Positions 1-4,814 of a DNA stretch of 5,929 bases are shown piece after piece. Below the pieces are notes generated by a model that was given only the letters and a program-made list of their open reading frames with translations, ran no database searches and was not told the DNA's origin. This DNA comes from Peptococcaceae bacterium UBA5356 (GTDB lineage: Bacteria > Bacillota > Peptococcia > DRI-13 > DTU073), in the NCBI GenBank assembly GCA_002407935.1, contig DHPU01000005.1, positions 23,868-29,796 of the forward strand, written 5' to 3'. The first letter of the stretch is position 1, and every line of letters starts with the position of its first letter. Both the position numbers and the translations under genes were made by a program.

Positions 1-24
1 TTGCTTTAGGATTTGCTTGCTTTA

Positions 25-657
25 ATGTCTGCTGGGAGGTGTTGCATCATTAACCTATTATCTATCAAGAATACTTCTTCTACACGGCTTCATATGGATG
101 AGCCGCTTGCTGTTATGCAATTATCCAGGCAACTAGAGGCGTATCTCCTTGATGCCGCTAAAAGAAAGCCCCCCATTATTTGTTGTATCGGTACCGATCG
201 TGCCACCGGAGATAGTTTAGGCCCTCTGACAGGCTGGCGGCTGCAAAGCTTACTACAAGGATTATCTACCGCTAATCCTTGTAGCGAGATAGAAGTATGG
301 GGTACTGTTGAGCACCCGATCCATGCTGCTAATTTACAGGAAATACTCACAACACTTGCCCCTAAAATAAAAGAACGCCCCCTCATCGCTATCGATGCCT
401 GTCTGGGGCATTACTCTAATATAGGTACTATCGTTTTTCAGCACGGGCCTTTAAAGCCTGGCACAGCAGTAAAAAAACACCTGCCTGAAGTTGGAGACGT
501 GGGAATAACGGGGATTGTGAACGTAGGAGGATTTAGGGAGCTGCAAATTTTGCAAAATACGCGTTTGCATACCGTTCTGAAAATGTCCCAAATTATCGCT
601 CATAGTATTTTTCTGGCACTCCGCAATACCGTTATTAAACATCACAGCCTGCTTTAA
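25..657 (+). CDS. yyaC: YyaC-family putative sporulation protein (DUF1256)
   Basis: YyaC/DUF1256 proteins are sporulation-associated and share the fold of the HybD hydrogenase-maturation and Gpr spore-protease group; the B. subtilis substrate is not established. Numbering from the TTG at 13, the family blocks are all present: GTDRATGDSLGPL (60-72, with acidic D62 and D67), GTVEHPIHAANL (97-108), AIDACLG (126-132) and VGDVGITGIVNVGGF (160-174). The length of about 200 aa is normal and the gene is intact. The start is uncertain. A TAG at 7-9 closes the frame. TTG 13 and ATG 25 lack a Shine-Dalgarno. ATG 94 also lacks one and would cut the N-terminal stretch TRLHMDEP, which resembles what I recall of the family. 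The only strong Shine-Dalgarno, GGGAGGTG at 34-41, sits 7 nt before an ATT at 49. The gene converges on the bactofilin across a tandem repeat. Family assignment is confident; the start is not. Confidence 0.9.
   Translation: MSAGRCCIINLLSIKNTSSTRLHMDEPLAVMQLSRQLEAYLLDAAKRKPPIICCIGTDRATGDSLGPLTGWRLQSLLQGLSTANPCSEIEVWGTVEHPIHAANLQEILTTLAPKIKERPLIAIDACLGHYSNIGTIVFQHGPLKPGTAVKKHLPEVGDVGITGIVNVGGFRELQILQNTRLHTVLKMSQIIAHSIFLALRNTVIKHHSLL
34..51 (+). promoter_or_regulatory. Strong Shine-Dalgarno aimed at an ATT codon of yyaC
   Basis: GGGAGGTG at 34-41 is followed after 7 nt by ATT at 49-51, in frame with yyaC. Initiation there would give a 202-residue protein starting (M)NLLSIKN, which fits the short N-terminus usual for the family. 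AUU initiation is known in bacteria (infC) but is rare, so this may instead be a sequence error or a mutated ATG. Confidence 0.4.
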
Positions 658-752
658 TTTCTACCACGATTTCTACCACGATTTCTACCACGATTTCTAT
701 AATGCTTTCTACAATAATATCTGCAATAATACCTACAATACTTTCTCCTTGT
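657..752. repeat. Decaying 12-bp tandem repeat between convergent yyaC and bactofilin
   Basis: Eight consecutive 12-bp units start at 657, 669, 681, 693, 705, 717, 729 and 741. The first three are identical (ATTTCTACCACG). The fourth is ATTTCTATAATG, and the next four drift progressively (for example CTTTCTACAATA and ATATCTGCAATA). The last units cover the bactofilin stop codon at 733-735. Because 12 is a multiple of three, copy-number change keeps the frame. Read on the minus strand in the -1 frame relative to the bactofilin, the units encode tetrapeptides such as VVEI, IIEI and IADI with no stop. No clear terminator is visible between the two convergent genes. Confidence 0.85.
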
Positions 753-1185
753 TTTTTTTCATCTGCACCTCTTTATTAGGCTCAACTTCAACCGCAACCT
801 CACCTATTTGCATCTTACAATTATTATTTTGCATTTTACAGTTACCATTAAAAATAGCTCCTTCTTCTATGAACAGGTCTCCTACTATGATGTCCCCGTT
901 AAGTTTTCCTGTTACCATAAGCTCAACTTTTCCTTCAGCCTTAATATTTCCTCTTAAGGAACCACCAATATAAACATTTCTGGAATTCACAGCGGCTTCT
1001 GCCTTACCGTCTTCCCCAATAATTAAATCCCCCTTAGTTTTTATTTCCCCTTTAAATTCACCATCGATACGAACTGTTCCCGTAGCGTTAATAAAGCCTT
1101 CACAAAGAGTCCCTTTGCCAATTAAGGTATCCATTTTTTCAAAATTAATGTTTACAGCCTTCATCTTTTTACCTTTGCTAAACAT
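733..1185 (-). CDS. Bactofilin (polymer-forming cytoskeletal protein, DUF583)
   Basis: Bactofilins self-assemble without nucleotide into cytoplasmic or membrane-associated filaments that recruit cell-wall enzymes. Here the short N-terminal tail (MFSKGKKMK) leads to a right-handed beta-helix core at about residues 20-116, built of G-rich turns: LIGKGT (21-26), VRIDGEFKGEI (38-48), LIIGEDGKAEA (54-64), VYIGGSLRGNI (71-81) and VTGKLNGDI (91-99). The 150-aa length is typical. A short duplication (NCKMQNN then NCKMQIG, 21 bp apart) follows the core, then an acidic and lysine-rich tail. The start is ATG 1185; AGGAG at 1199-1203 lies 13 nt upstream, which is long, and ATG 1164 is an alternative. It follows the M23 peptidase gene by 21 bp, probably in one transcript, consistent with the known bactofilin-M23 partnership. 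The 3' end carries a possible -1 frameshift signal. Confidence 0.93.
   Translation of the reverse strand: MFSKGKKMKAVNINFEKMDTLIGKGTLCEGFINATGTVRIDGEFKGEIKTKGDLIIGEDGKAEAAVNSRNVYIGGSLRGNIKAEGKVELMVTGKLNGDIIVGDLFIEEGAIFNGNCKMQNNNCKMQIGEVAVEVEPNKEVQMKKNKEKVL
751..771 (-). promoter_or_regulatory. Candidate -1 frameshift signal at the bactofilin 3' end
   Basis: On the minus strand the zero-frame codons are gag gtg cag atg aaa aaa aac, so a heptamer A AAA AAC (757-751) sits in the phase required for -1 slippage. GAGGTG (771-766), a six-base match to the complement of the 16S 3' end, lies 8 nt before the heptamer, close to the arrangement in E. coli dnaX. The -1 frame stays open for 38 codons to a TAA at 637-635, giving a 183-aa product, whereas the zero frame stops at once (733-735). 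No convincing downstream hairpin or pseudoknot was found. The signal is seen in sequence; function is inferred. Confidence 0.4.
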
Positions 1186-1206
1186 CTTGCTTTTCCAACT
1201 CCTACT

Positions 1207-2247
1207 TTACTTATTTAAAATCGGTAAGGGATCAATCCACTTGCCGTTTTTTGCTATACCGAAATGAAGATGAGGCCCCGTGGCTCGACCAGTTCGACCA
1301 AGTCTGGCGATAATCTGACCCCTTGTCACTTTCTCCCCTTTTTTTACTAAAAGAGAGGAGTTATGCGCATATTGACTTACATAGCCAAAGCCATGCGAAA
1401 TAATTACGACTTTTCCCCAGGAAGCTTTATATCCAGAAAAGGTAACAACCCCATCTCCGGCAGCACGAATAGGAGCACCATAAAACGCCGCTATATCAAG
1501 TCCTTGATGATCTTCACTCCCGCAATGAGAAAAAGGATTTCTGCGCCACCCAAATTTTGAGGTAATCCTTCCTACCACAGGCCAAGCATTAGGTGTAGCC
1601 TTCTTAAGAGCGATTTGCCTTTCTACATCTGTTTTGAGCTTGTCCATGGTCTGCGCCTGCTGAGTCAACAAAATATCCATTTTAAAAAGCTGCTCTTTTA
1701 ATTCATCAAGTGTATTAACTTCACCCTCCGGTATGGGTAACTCCAACACCGGCCCTACTTCCCGAATTTCTCTTGAACTCCTCACGCTGGCCATTTTTCC
1801 TTCCTGCAAGGGAAGCTGTTCAATTAACCGTGTGCTCATATATGTATACCGTTCCAAGCTGCGAGATAATTGTAATCCAGTGGGTTTAATTAGACCCACC
1901 TTCGCCCTTACTTCCTGATCTATTTTCAGCAAGGCGTCCAATTTGTTTTTCATATCCCCAGCCAGCCCTTTTAACTCAGCTATTTCACTGACTTGAGCCA
2001 AATTAATCTTTTGTAATTCTTTGTTTTCTTCCGCTATGTACCGAAGGTGAAAATAACTAGAAACAAAATATCCTACTATTAAAACACAGCTTAAACTGAC
2101 AACTGCTCCAAATTTGATTAACCACATAGGAAGACAAATGTTTTTAATCGGCTTCGCTTGACCATGAGGTATCATTAACATGGTAAGATGCGTATGTTTC
2201 TTTTTCTTGTTCTTGTTCTTGTTTTTTTCTCTTATTCCCATTTGCAT
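1207..2247 (-). CDS. M23 (LytM-type) peptidoglycan endopeptidase, membrane-anchored with coiled coils
   Basis: This is a predicted zinc metallo-endopeptidase cutting peptide cross-links in peptidoglycan, held at the outer face of the cytoplasmic membrane. A strongly basic N-terminus (repeated KN and then K residues at 8-17) precedes LTMLMIPHGQAKPIKNICLP (21-40), which resembles the N-terminal motif of clostridial membrane-tethered M23 proteins. One membrane segment follows (about 43-65), then coiled coil (about 70-115) and a second helical stretch (about 178-215). The M23 domain runs from about 222 to 346 with all metal ligands and catalytic residues: H247-x3-D251 (HQGLD), H295 (YAH) and H326-L-H328 (HLHFG), so it should be active. 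The 346-aa length is normal. AAGGAG lies 11 nt before ATG 2247; an in-frame ATG two codons on is an alternative. It is followed closely by the bactofilin, its likely scaffold partner. Confidence 0.93.
   Translation of the reverse strand: MQMGIREKNKNKNKKKKHTHLTMLMIPHGQAKPIKNICLPMWLIKFGAVVSLSCVLIVGYFVSSYFHLRYIAEENKELQKINLAQVSEIAELKGLAGDMKNKLDALLKIDQEVRAKVGLIKPTGLQLSRSLERYTYMSTRLIEQLPLQEGKMASVRSSREIREVGPVLELPIPEGEVNTLDELKEQLFKMDILLTQQAQTMDKLKTDVERQIALKKATPNAWPVVGRITSKFGWRRNPFSHCGSEDHQGLDIAAFYGAPIRAAGDGVVTFSGYKASWGKVVIISHGFGYVSQYAHNSSLLVKKGEKVTRGQIIARLGRTGRATGPHLHFGIAKNGKWIDPLPILNK
2201..2226. repeat. Hexanucleotide simple repeat in the M23 gene
   Basis: Three tandem TTCTTG hexamers on the + strand, flanked by T-runs, encode the KNKNKN and KKKK stretch (residues 8-17) at the cytoplasmic N-terminus of the peptidase. 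The hexamers preserve frame, but the homopolymer flanks could slip. Confidence 0.7.
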
Positions 2248-2273
2248 AAATTTACAGACTCCTTACGTTGCTT

Positions 2274-2330
2274 CAATAATGAATCAATTAGTGAACCTTC
2301 TCATCGTGAATTTTTAGGTGTTCATTATTG
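2274..2330. repeat. 10-bp perfect inverted repeat between DUF4446 and M23 genes
   Basis: CAATAATGAA (2274-2283) and TTCATTATTG (2321-2330) are exact reverse complements separated by 37 nt. They occupy the 107-bp gap that follows the DUF4446 stop and ends at the M23 start. The arms are AT-rich and have no T-run after them, so this is not an obvious rho-independent terminator. It could be a protein-binding site or an mRNA structure. No confident sigma-A promoter is seen in the gap. Confidence 0.55.
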
Positions 2331-2354
2331 TATTTGATATTTAATACTTAATAT

Positions 2355-2858
2355 TTAGCACTTATGATTAAGTGCTTGCTTAATCGCTAATTTTTCCTCC
2401 TCAGAAAGTGTATGTTTTGATTCCCCTCTTGTTACCGCTTTACAATATGTCCTGGACTCTTCTTGGCTAAAAATACTACTAAGAACAACTCCATCCGCCG
2501 CATTATTTAATAAAGCCAAGGCGTAACTTACTTCTCCGCCCGTATCCTGAAAGGCATCAAAACGAACGAGCCCCACTTTGCGAATGCTTTTTTGACTAAT
2601 TTCCTCCGCTGTTTTTAAGCGATCTCCCAAAATTTTTATTTCCAGCAGCGTATGCTCCAATACTTTTCCTTTTTCAAGCAGAATTTCTTCCAGATTCTTT
2701 CCCTCGGTACCTTTGAGTAAGCTCTTATATTTTTGCAGACTTTTATATAAACGAAGTACGAACACAACACATAACACTACTACAACAAGCAAAACCACCA
2801 GCATCACAAATATGATTGATACCATATTTGCCATAATAAAATTAAATAATAATTCCAT
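2355..2858 (-). CDS. DUF4446 family membrane protein
   Basis: This protein is of unknown molecular function and has one N-terminal membrane segment (about residues 12-36, very rich in V, L and I). A basic, helical, probably coiled-coil linker follows (about 38-92). The conserved DUF4446 block is VGLVRFDAFQDTGGEVSYAL (95-114), then LALLNNAADGVVLSSIF, the acid-arginine stretch QEESRTYCKAV and a terminal LSEEEKLAIKQAL helix. The 167-aa length is usual for the family. ATG 2858 has an excellent Shine-Dalgarno: GGAGGT, 6 nt upstream. In related Firmicutes the gene is, as I recall, commonly next to parB and near the bactofilin/M23 pair, so cell-pole or chromosome-segregation roles have been imagined but not shown. 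Here its upstream side faces accessory DNA instead. It may be co-transcribed with the M23 gene 107 bp downstream, though an inverted repeat lies in the gap. Confidence 0.88.
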   Translation of the reverse strand: MELLFNFIMANMVSIIFVMLVVLLVVVVLCVVFVLRLYKSLQKYKSLLKGTEGKNLEEILLEKGKVLEHTLLEIKILGDRLKTAEEISQKSIRKVGLVRFDAFQDTGGEVSYALALLNNAADGVVLSSIFSQEESRTYCKAVTRGESKHTLSEEEKLAIKQALNHKC

Positions 2859-2964
2859 CTATTTACCTCCACCCTTTTTATTCTACCTTTTTTATTATTG
2901 AATCACTCTAAAAAACATCCTTCTCCTATAATACCTATTTTTCTATGAAAAGGAAACAATAAAA

Positions 2965-3096
2965 ATGAATTTTCTTCTTAAAACTTATAAAACCTTAATT
3001 GAAAAGTTAAATTCCACCCCTGTTTTGTCTCAAGTGGAATTTACTTTTACAAATTCAAGAAAGCAGGCAGACCTAAAATATCGCCAAAAACAATAG
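2965..3096 (+). CDS. Possible 43-aa small protein of unknown function
   Basis: The ATG at 2965 opens 43 codons ending at TAG 3094-3096. AAAAGGA (2949-2955) is a fair Shine-Dalgarno about 10 nt upstream, and TATAAT at 2927-2932 could be a -10 box. The nearest -35-like TTGAAT (2898-2903) is 23 nt from it, which is too far for a normal promoter. The peptide is basic and polar (10 Lys/Arg) with no membrane segment, signal peptide or family I recognise. A perfect 10-bp inverted repeat lies inside the frame, so this may be a non-coding palindromic element, or a gene remnant, that happens to be open. Confidence 0.25.
   Translation: MNFLLKTYKTLIEKLNSTPVLSQVEFTFTNSRKQADLKYRQKQ
3008..3043. repeat. Palindromic element, 10-bp perfect stem
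   Basis: TAAATTCCAC (3008-3017) and GTGGAATTTA (3034-3043) are exact reverse complements around a 16-nt loop. Outside them AAAAGT (3002-3007) and ACTTTT (3043-3048) continue the pairing if one base is bulged, so the arms reach about 15 bp. There is no U-run, so a terminator is unlikely; a REP-like dispersed repeat is the better guess. Confidence 0.6.
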
Positions 3097-3279
3097 CGCT
3101 CATTAAACGCCCATTTTATCGGACGAGCCCGCTAAAACGGTTGTTGCAAACACTGTTTTCGAGAGACCTACTCTCATCTCTTATAAAGCACGAATAAATT
3201 ACTCTTATTCACGCTCCTTTCACGCATTTATTCTTTCAGGACACACTTTGCAGTCCACACCTATCGCATATCAATTAAT

Positions 3280-3816
3280 TTAAAATTCAAACCGTAGGCC
3301 AGGATTTAAGCGGCTCAATTCGAGAACCTGTTCCTTTTTTAAATCGGAAATATATAGTTTTTCAAGGTTTGGCATTGCCTCCCTTAGATTCATTATGTCA
3401 AAATTAACCTTACATCTCAACAACGAGAGATGCTTAAGCTTTTCCAATCCCCCAAAAGCGGACAATGATATTTCATTTGTATTGGTATTGATGATTAATG
3501 ATTCGATATTGGAAAAAGTTTTAATTGTACTTAAATCCAACTGCTTGCTACCTTCAATCAGCATCCAGGTTATCCCGCTATTGTCTCCCACAAACCGCTC
3601 AAGTTTCCGGCAACTGATAAGATCCAGCTTTTTTAACTGTTTGAGCAAAGCGGTATTGCCCAATTCCGTGAACTTACCTTCAGAAATTTTCATATGCTCC
3701 AAAGGTACTTTGCCCCACTTGTCAAACGGTGGATGTGAACATGAACCTAACTCGACATCCTTAATTGTTTTGCTAGCACCAATAGCATCAAAATCCTCTG
3801 TTCTTGCAATATACAA
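3280..3816 (-). CDS. Leucine-rich-repeat protein, C-terminal part after a frameshift
   Basis: This frame holds the C-terminal two thirds of an LRR protein whose N-terminal part is in another frame at 3788-4207. Repeats of about 21-24 residues are visible: LKKLDLISCRKLERF, IESLIINTNTNEISLSAFGGL, LKHLSLLRCKVNF and LEKLYISDLKKEQVLEL; it ends NPGLRFEF. LRR folds are binding surfaces, not enzymes. The frame can begin only at a TTG (3816) without a Shine-Dalgarno and overlaps the upstream frame by 29 bp, which argues against an independent gene. Removing one base near 3815-3819 would join the two frames as ...PLTRLTL-YIARTEDFDAIG, continuing the LRR pattern. Lying downstream of an RHS tip and a tip remnant, it may be a former immunity protein; that role is inference. 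Confidence 0.65.
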   Translation of the reverse strand: MYIARTEDFDAIGASKTIKDVELGSCSHPPFDKWGKVPLEHMKISEGKFTELGNTALLKQLKKLDLISCRKLERFVGDNSGITWMLIEGSKQLDLSTIKTFSNIESLIINTNTNEISLSAFGGLEKLKHLSLLRCKVNFDIMNLREAMPNLEKLYISDLKKEQVLELSRLNPGLRFEF

Positions 3817-4207
3817 GCGTTAGCCGAGTAAGGGGTGCCTGTGAGATATTGGCTATACTGCGGGAACGATTTTTATCTGTGTTAATGTACAAATAACTTC
3901 CCTTGGAGAAAAACTCCAACCCATCAAATGTTTTAATCTTATGTCCGTGGACATTAATGTTCAATAAGTTTGGAAACCCTTTTATAACCATAAGGTCTTT
4001 TAGATTTGAATTATACGATATGGCAAGGGTTTTTACCTCTTTAATCCCTTCAATCCGACTAAAATATTCAGCAATTTCATTCCCGTCCACTTCCTGTCCC
4101 GTATTATTCTCAAGCTTTATGGTATGGTACCCATTGTCTATAGTTTTGAGTGAACGAATGTCGGATTCTTCTATGCTTATTCTTCCGAATACCTCGTCTT
4201 TTTTCAT
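3788..4207 (-). CDS. Leucine-rich-repeat protein, N-terminal part, truncated by frameshift
   Basis: The N-terminal segment begins MKKDEVFGRISIEESDIRS with no signal peptide, so a cytoplasmic location is likely. LRR-like units follow from about residue 55: VKTLAISYNSNLKDLMVIKG, then LLNINVHGHKIKTFDGLEFF, then YLYINTDKNRSRSIANIS and PLTRLTL. After PLTRLTL the frame runs into an unrelated VYCKNRGF and a TGA, while the LRR pattern resumes in the overlapping frame ending at 3280. The intact protein would be about 308 aa. AAAGGA just upstream, 8 nt from ATG 4207, is a reasonable ribosome-binding site. The gene starts 35 bp after the decayed toxin-tip remnant, as an immunity gene would. No named LRR family is recognised. 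Confidence 0.65.
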   Translation of the reverse strand: MKKDEVFGRISIEESDIRSLKTIDNGYHTIKLENNTGQEVDGNEIAEYFSRIEGIKEVKTLAISYNSNLKDLMVIKGFPNLLNINVHGHKIKTFDGLEFFSKGSYLYINTDKNRSRSIANISQAPLTRLTLVYCKNRGF

Positions 4208-4242
4208 ACAAACATCCTTTGTCCCTTAATGTATTTTGCTGA

Positions 4243-4632
4243 CTAGGCTAAGTAAGGATCTATTACCGGTAACTCAGGTCGAAGAAGACCTGACGCAAAA
4301 TTTCCCCATAAATCCAATTTTCCCTAGAGTACTCCCCCTTCTTTTCTCCAGAAATCAAACTCACATTCGTTGTTTTCACTCTTTTTCCCGGCCATTGAAC
4401 CCTCTTGATATACCTTCCAGAAAGAATTCTTGCCAAACCATCCTCCACTTTTTTTCTCAAGCGTGAACAGTCCACCCTCATCCTCAAGAATATAGGGTGC
4501 AAAAACATAATTGAACGTCTTTTCATCCTGATACATATTGAATAAATCCAGCAATGCGAAGCCGGCAAAAGCGCTTACCTTAATACCGCCTTTTAATGTA
4601 AGTTTTGGTTTACCTAATTCAAATTTTAAAAA
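4243..4632 (-). pseudogene. Orphan gene remnant, probably a displaced RHS toxin tip
   Basis: The frame opens after a TAG (4635-4633) without a start codon or Shine-Dalgarno. It reads a globular-looking stretch rich in F, W and Y, including LGKPKLTLKGGIKVSAFAG, LLDLFNMYQDEKTFNYVFAP, YILEDEGGLFTLEKKSGGWF and EFDFWRKEGGVL. An in-frame TAG at 4326-4324 then interrupts it, and the same frame continues sensibly as GKLDLWGNFASGLL and RPELPVIDPYLA to a second TAG at 4245-4243. Reading the first TAG as mutated TGG gives VLWGKLDLWGNF, which looks natural. The overlapping frame at 4263-4568 lacks a start signal and looks like a shadow. I do not recognise the family. Its place, between an RHS tip with its immunity gene and an LRR gene, is that of an orphan tip, but no RHS core residues remain to prove it. 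Confidence 0.5.
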
Positions 4633-4814
4633 CTAATTAGTATGAACGCCAGCTTAAATCCGGTTATTTCCAGTTTCAATGAGGAATGTACTTTTTGCAG
4701 TGGACAAGACAACTCTCTTTACGTACATATAAGTTGCCAATGATAAATGTTTTTACAAAAAAACCCTCCAGTTTAGTACAAGACTCCCTGTGCAACATAT
4801 TACAATTAAATTGT
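4633..4814. other. Spacer between immunity candidate and remnant
   Basis: These 182 bp hold no supported gene. On the minus strand a T7 run follows GGAGGG near 4757-4770, but I find no good stem before it, so a terminator for the immunity gene is only possible. A short frame ending STFLIETGNNRI is open but has no start signal or recognisable similarity; it may be further debris of the older cassette. Confidence 0.35.

Larger units (their letters stand above)
2859..3279. other. Intergenic stretch of about 420 bp without a confident gene
   Basis: This gap separates the housekeeping-like block from the toxin region. It contains the leader of the DUF4446 gene, a short possible + strand ORF (2965-3096) carrying a palindrome, and weak hairpins: TTTTATCGG (3114-3122) against CCGCTAAAA (3129-3137) with one mismatch, and an AT-only GAATAA/TTATTC stem near 3192-3210. 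I found no tRNA, CRISPR array, riboswitch or clear terminator for the LRR gene that ends at 3280. Gene remnants too decayed to recognise are possible. Confidence 0.5.

Noticed and set aside
90..645. Minus-strand frames inside yyaC (90-386 and 451-645)
   Set aside because: They lie fully opposite the conserved DUF1256 blocks and have no ribosome-binding sites or recognisable motifs.
657..740. CRISPR array
   Set aside because: Units are 12 bp, directly abutting and without spacers; this is a simple tandem repeat.
749..973. 74-codon + strand frame opposite the bactofilin gene
   Set aside because: It is antisense to a well-conserved bactofilin, with low-complexity T/S/P-rich content, no Shine-Dalgarno and no family resemblance.
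2898..2932. Normal sigma-A promoter on the + strand (TTGAAT and TATAAT)
   Set aside because: The spacing of 23 nt is too long for a standard promoter. The TATAAT alone is mentioned with the small ORF but not called.
3110..3180. Riboswitch, tRNA or small RNA suggested by GC-richer hairpin sequence
   Set aside because: Only imperfect short stems were found. No tRNA arms, T-box motif or riboswitch core could be recognised.
3395..3823. 142-codon + strand frame opposite the LRR gene
   Set aside because: It is antisense to clear leucine-rich repeats. The S/P/L-rich translation is the complement artefact of Leu/Lys/Glu codons, and no start signal is seen.
4263..4568. 101-codon minus-strand frame beginning MPASHCWIYS
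   Set aside because: It overlaps the remnant at 4243-4632 in another frame. It is rich in R and C, has no Shine-Dalgarno, and the alternative frame gives much more natural protein; it is treated as a shadow.
4757..4800. Rho-independent terminator after the immunity candidate
   Set aside because: There is a T-run on the minus strand, but no stem longer than about 4 bp precedes it.
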